From assembly GCA_016617855.1 (NCBI GenBank), contig JAECUM010000821.1, forward strand, positions 36,082 through 100,081: DNA of 64,000 nucleotides. The letters are read 5' to 3'. The position numbers were made by a program, and so were the translations under genes. Source of the DNA: Megalonaias nervosa. Lineage: Eukaryota; Mollusca; Bivalvia; Unionida; Unionidae. The notes under the pieces are model-generated. The model saw nothing but the letters and a program-made list of their open reading frames with translations. It searched no databases and had not been told where the DNA came from. This document shows positions 55,301-58,300 of the stretch, one piece after another. Each line of letters starts with the position of its first letter. Position 1 is the stretch's first letter.

Positions 55301-58300
55301 GCCATTTCTTAATTTAATTGCATCGATTCACTGGACTGAAATCAAAGGGTGATCCACAATATAGCAAAACTGTTTAAAACACTGCTAAATTAACCATACA
55401 AGACTTTTTTGTTTGAAGTCTTTTGATTGACTAATAATTCAGCTGCTTTGCTCAATATACACTAAAGTGGAGACAGAAGGTGCACACATGCAACAGTTAT
55501 CAAGGACCACTTATCATAGTATCACATGATATGGGTGAATAAATGGAGAGAAATTTTGATTCAATCATTCAGTATGCTTGGGTGGTAAGAATGGCCAGAT
55601 AAAGGCATATAAAGTGATTAAAACATGAAAATTAGCAATGCCCAACTTGTTTGAAAATAGGAAATAACCCTTTGAACTGGACTAGCTTCTTGCAAAATGT
55701 TACTTGTCTGACCTCTATAACGAATAGTTCTGGATGTCAGGTTATGAAATTTAATCAGCCCAGAATGTATGACAAAGAAACACTTTACGCCCTATCTATA
55801 GACACAGGGATGGGACAAAAGTATAAAATAAATAACATACGCCCTATCTATAGACATATGGATGGGACAGAAGTATAAAATACATACCAACTGCCCTATC
55901 TATAGACACAGGGATGAGACAGAAGTATGAAATAAACCACCATATGCCCTATCTATAGACAGAGATGGCATAATAGTATAAAATAAACATAATATGCCCT
56001 ATCTATAGACAGAGATGGCATAATAGTATAAAATAAACACAATATGCCCTATCTATAGACAAGGATGGAATAAAAGTATTAAATAAAAAACTATATGCCC
56101 TATCTATAGACACATGGATGGGACTGAAGTATGAAATAAACCACCATATGCCCTATCTATAGAGAGATGAGATAAAAGTATAAAATAAACACAATATGCC
56201 CTATCTATAGACAGGGATGGGACAAAAGTATAAAAATAAACACCATATCTACACAGCAAAGACATAAAAATTGCGGTACTTATTAATACTCAACAGTATT
56301 GACTTTGACTAGTTTTCACAGCACAGTTTTCACAATCTAACTAAAACTGAGATCTCCAAAATGATCTGAAGGACATCAATATGAGCTTATGATCTATTGA
56401 CCTTCAATGCACCAATTAAACTACAGCTTTCACACTGATGCAAGTGAAAAAGTAATTCAGTTATTTCAAATGATAAACTCCCCTCAATATGAACTAGAAC
56501 ACTTTATCAGACTGGTTTCTAAAAATAATTATATCTGGAATTCCAAAGGACCGTAGAACATGTACCTGTCAGTTTTACATACTGTAACTAGATCTTAAAT
56601 TTAACTGAACTACATGACAATTTCATATTTTTATGACAATCTCATGTTTGTTTCTTTAACATTCTTAAATCGAACTGGAAAAATTGCCTGGAATTAAATT
56701 AACCTTTTTTAAAAAAAAAAAGAAAAGAAACTACCCCCGTTATCGAACAAAACACCATTATAAACAAATCAGATAAATTCTGACAAAATTTCACAACTGA
56801 AATTTCTCATTTATGGGTTATACACTTTACCAAATTGATACAAGAGATATCAAACAATATAAGAACATCAAAATACTGAAATTTAATTTTAAACTGTCAT
56901 AAATAGAAAGCTACACTCACCTAAAAGTCATGCTGACAACCAATAATTTAACTTATTTCCTTTCCTTCACATTAAAGTGCAGAGAAGAACAGGATCTGAA
57001 CTGATATTTTCTTTTGTTTTATTTGTCCCATCTCCCTTCTTTTGTCCCTTAGATTTCAGGACCACTCCATTATTTTACTGACCCTTTACCTCTTGATCTT
57101 TGGTCAAAGAATGTGTACAGTACCTTGAGAATGGATCTCCATGCACATCTCCTTTTTGGAGACCCTCTTCTCCATGTTTGTCATATATTTTTCTTTTTTC
57201 TGCATCTGCTAGCACCTGTAGAGAGAGAAATTATAGTGACACAAATCTGTGAGAAAGATGTTATGTATTGATCTGGCCAAAAATGTTAAGGATTTGGTGA
57301 ATTATTCTTGGAAAAAAACTGTAAAGTATCAAGCACTAAACAGAAAGTATTAAAAATAGATTAAACTGTGAAGGATCAAGTAGTAAACAGAATGTACAAA
57401 TACATTAAATTGTAAAGGATCAAGTACAAAACAAAATATTAAAAAAATCCATTAAACAATGAAAGAATGTAGAAATGTATTAAACTGTGTTGTGGCAAAA
57501 CAATATTTCAAACTGCTGTACACAAAAAAGATATCTGATGAAATCAATTATTGATTTTTTCAACAATGCCAGGCCTATGCCAGACCTGCCAACCCTGATG
57601 AGTCCGTCTCAGTAAGGCAGTTGATTTTTTTCCATAAGTTTAACCAGTTTTCAGCAAGGTGTAAAAAATATCATAAACTGTTATTGTAAAGCTGGAAAAC
57701 GTAATTAAAAGTTCAGTATTCGAAACATGCAGCGAAGATAAACATTATGTTCGACTGAAAAGTTTGTAAAGTACGCACAGACTTTGTTTACCACTAGTAC
57801 AGTTGCACAAACTCTATTTCCAAACCCTATGTACCTCAATGGCTTGTTGCTATCTCTCAACTTGACCTAATTCTTGGAAATTCTTTTTCCATTTCACATG
57901 ATGATGGCAATCATATCTCCCGCCACGAGTCATACTCAAATTGGCATGTGATGTCCAATAAACATAACTGTCTCCCTTCCAGCTTTTATTCACAAGAATC
58001 TGAATATTCCTTTTTATTCCTCTGTGTTGATTATTAACACTTTTCAAGAGGTTATTTTCCTTTTTGTCTAAAACATGCATCACTTGCTGCTCGCTATTTT
58101 TTTATAAAAAATATACATAATTAACAGTTTGATCATGCAGATGCTTCACATGAACAAATAGGTGCATTTTAAAGCGTCTGGGGTGCTGCTCTAAAGTTAG
58201 TCTGGTTCCCTGGCTAATTTCACTAATTCTAATATGAAACCCAGATCCAAATCAAACATGGATGAACAAATTTTCTGGATTTTTCAGCAATGATCATTTT

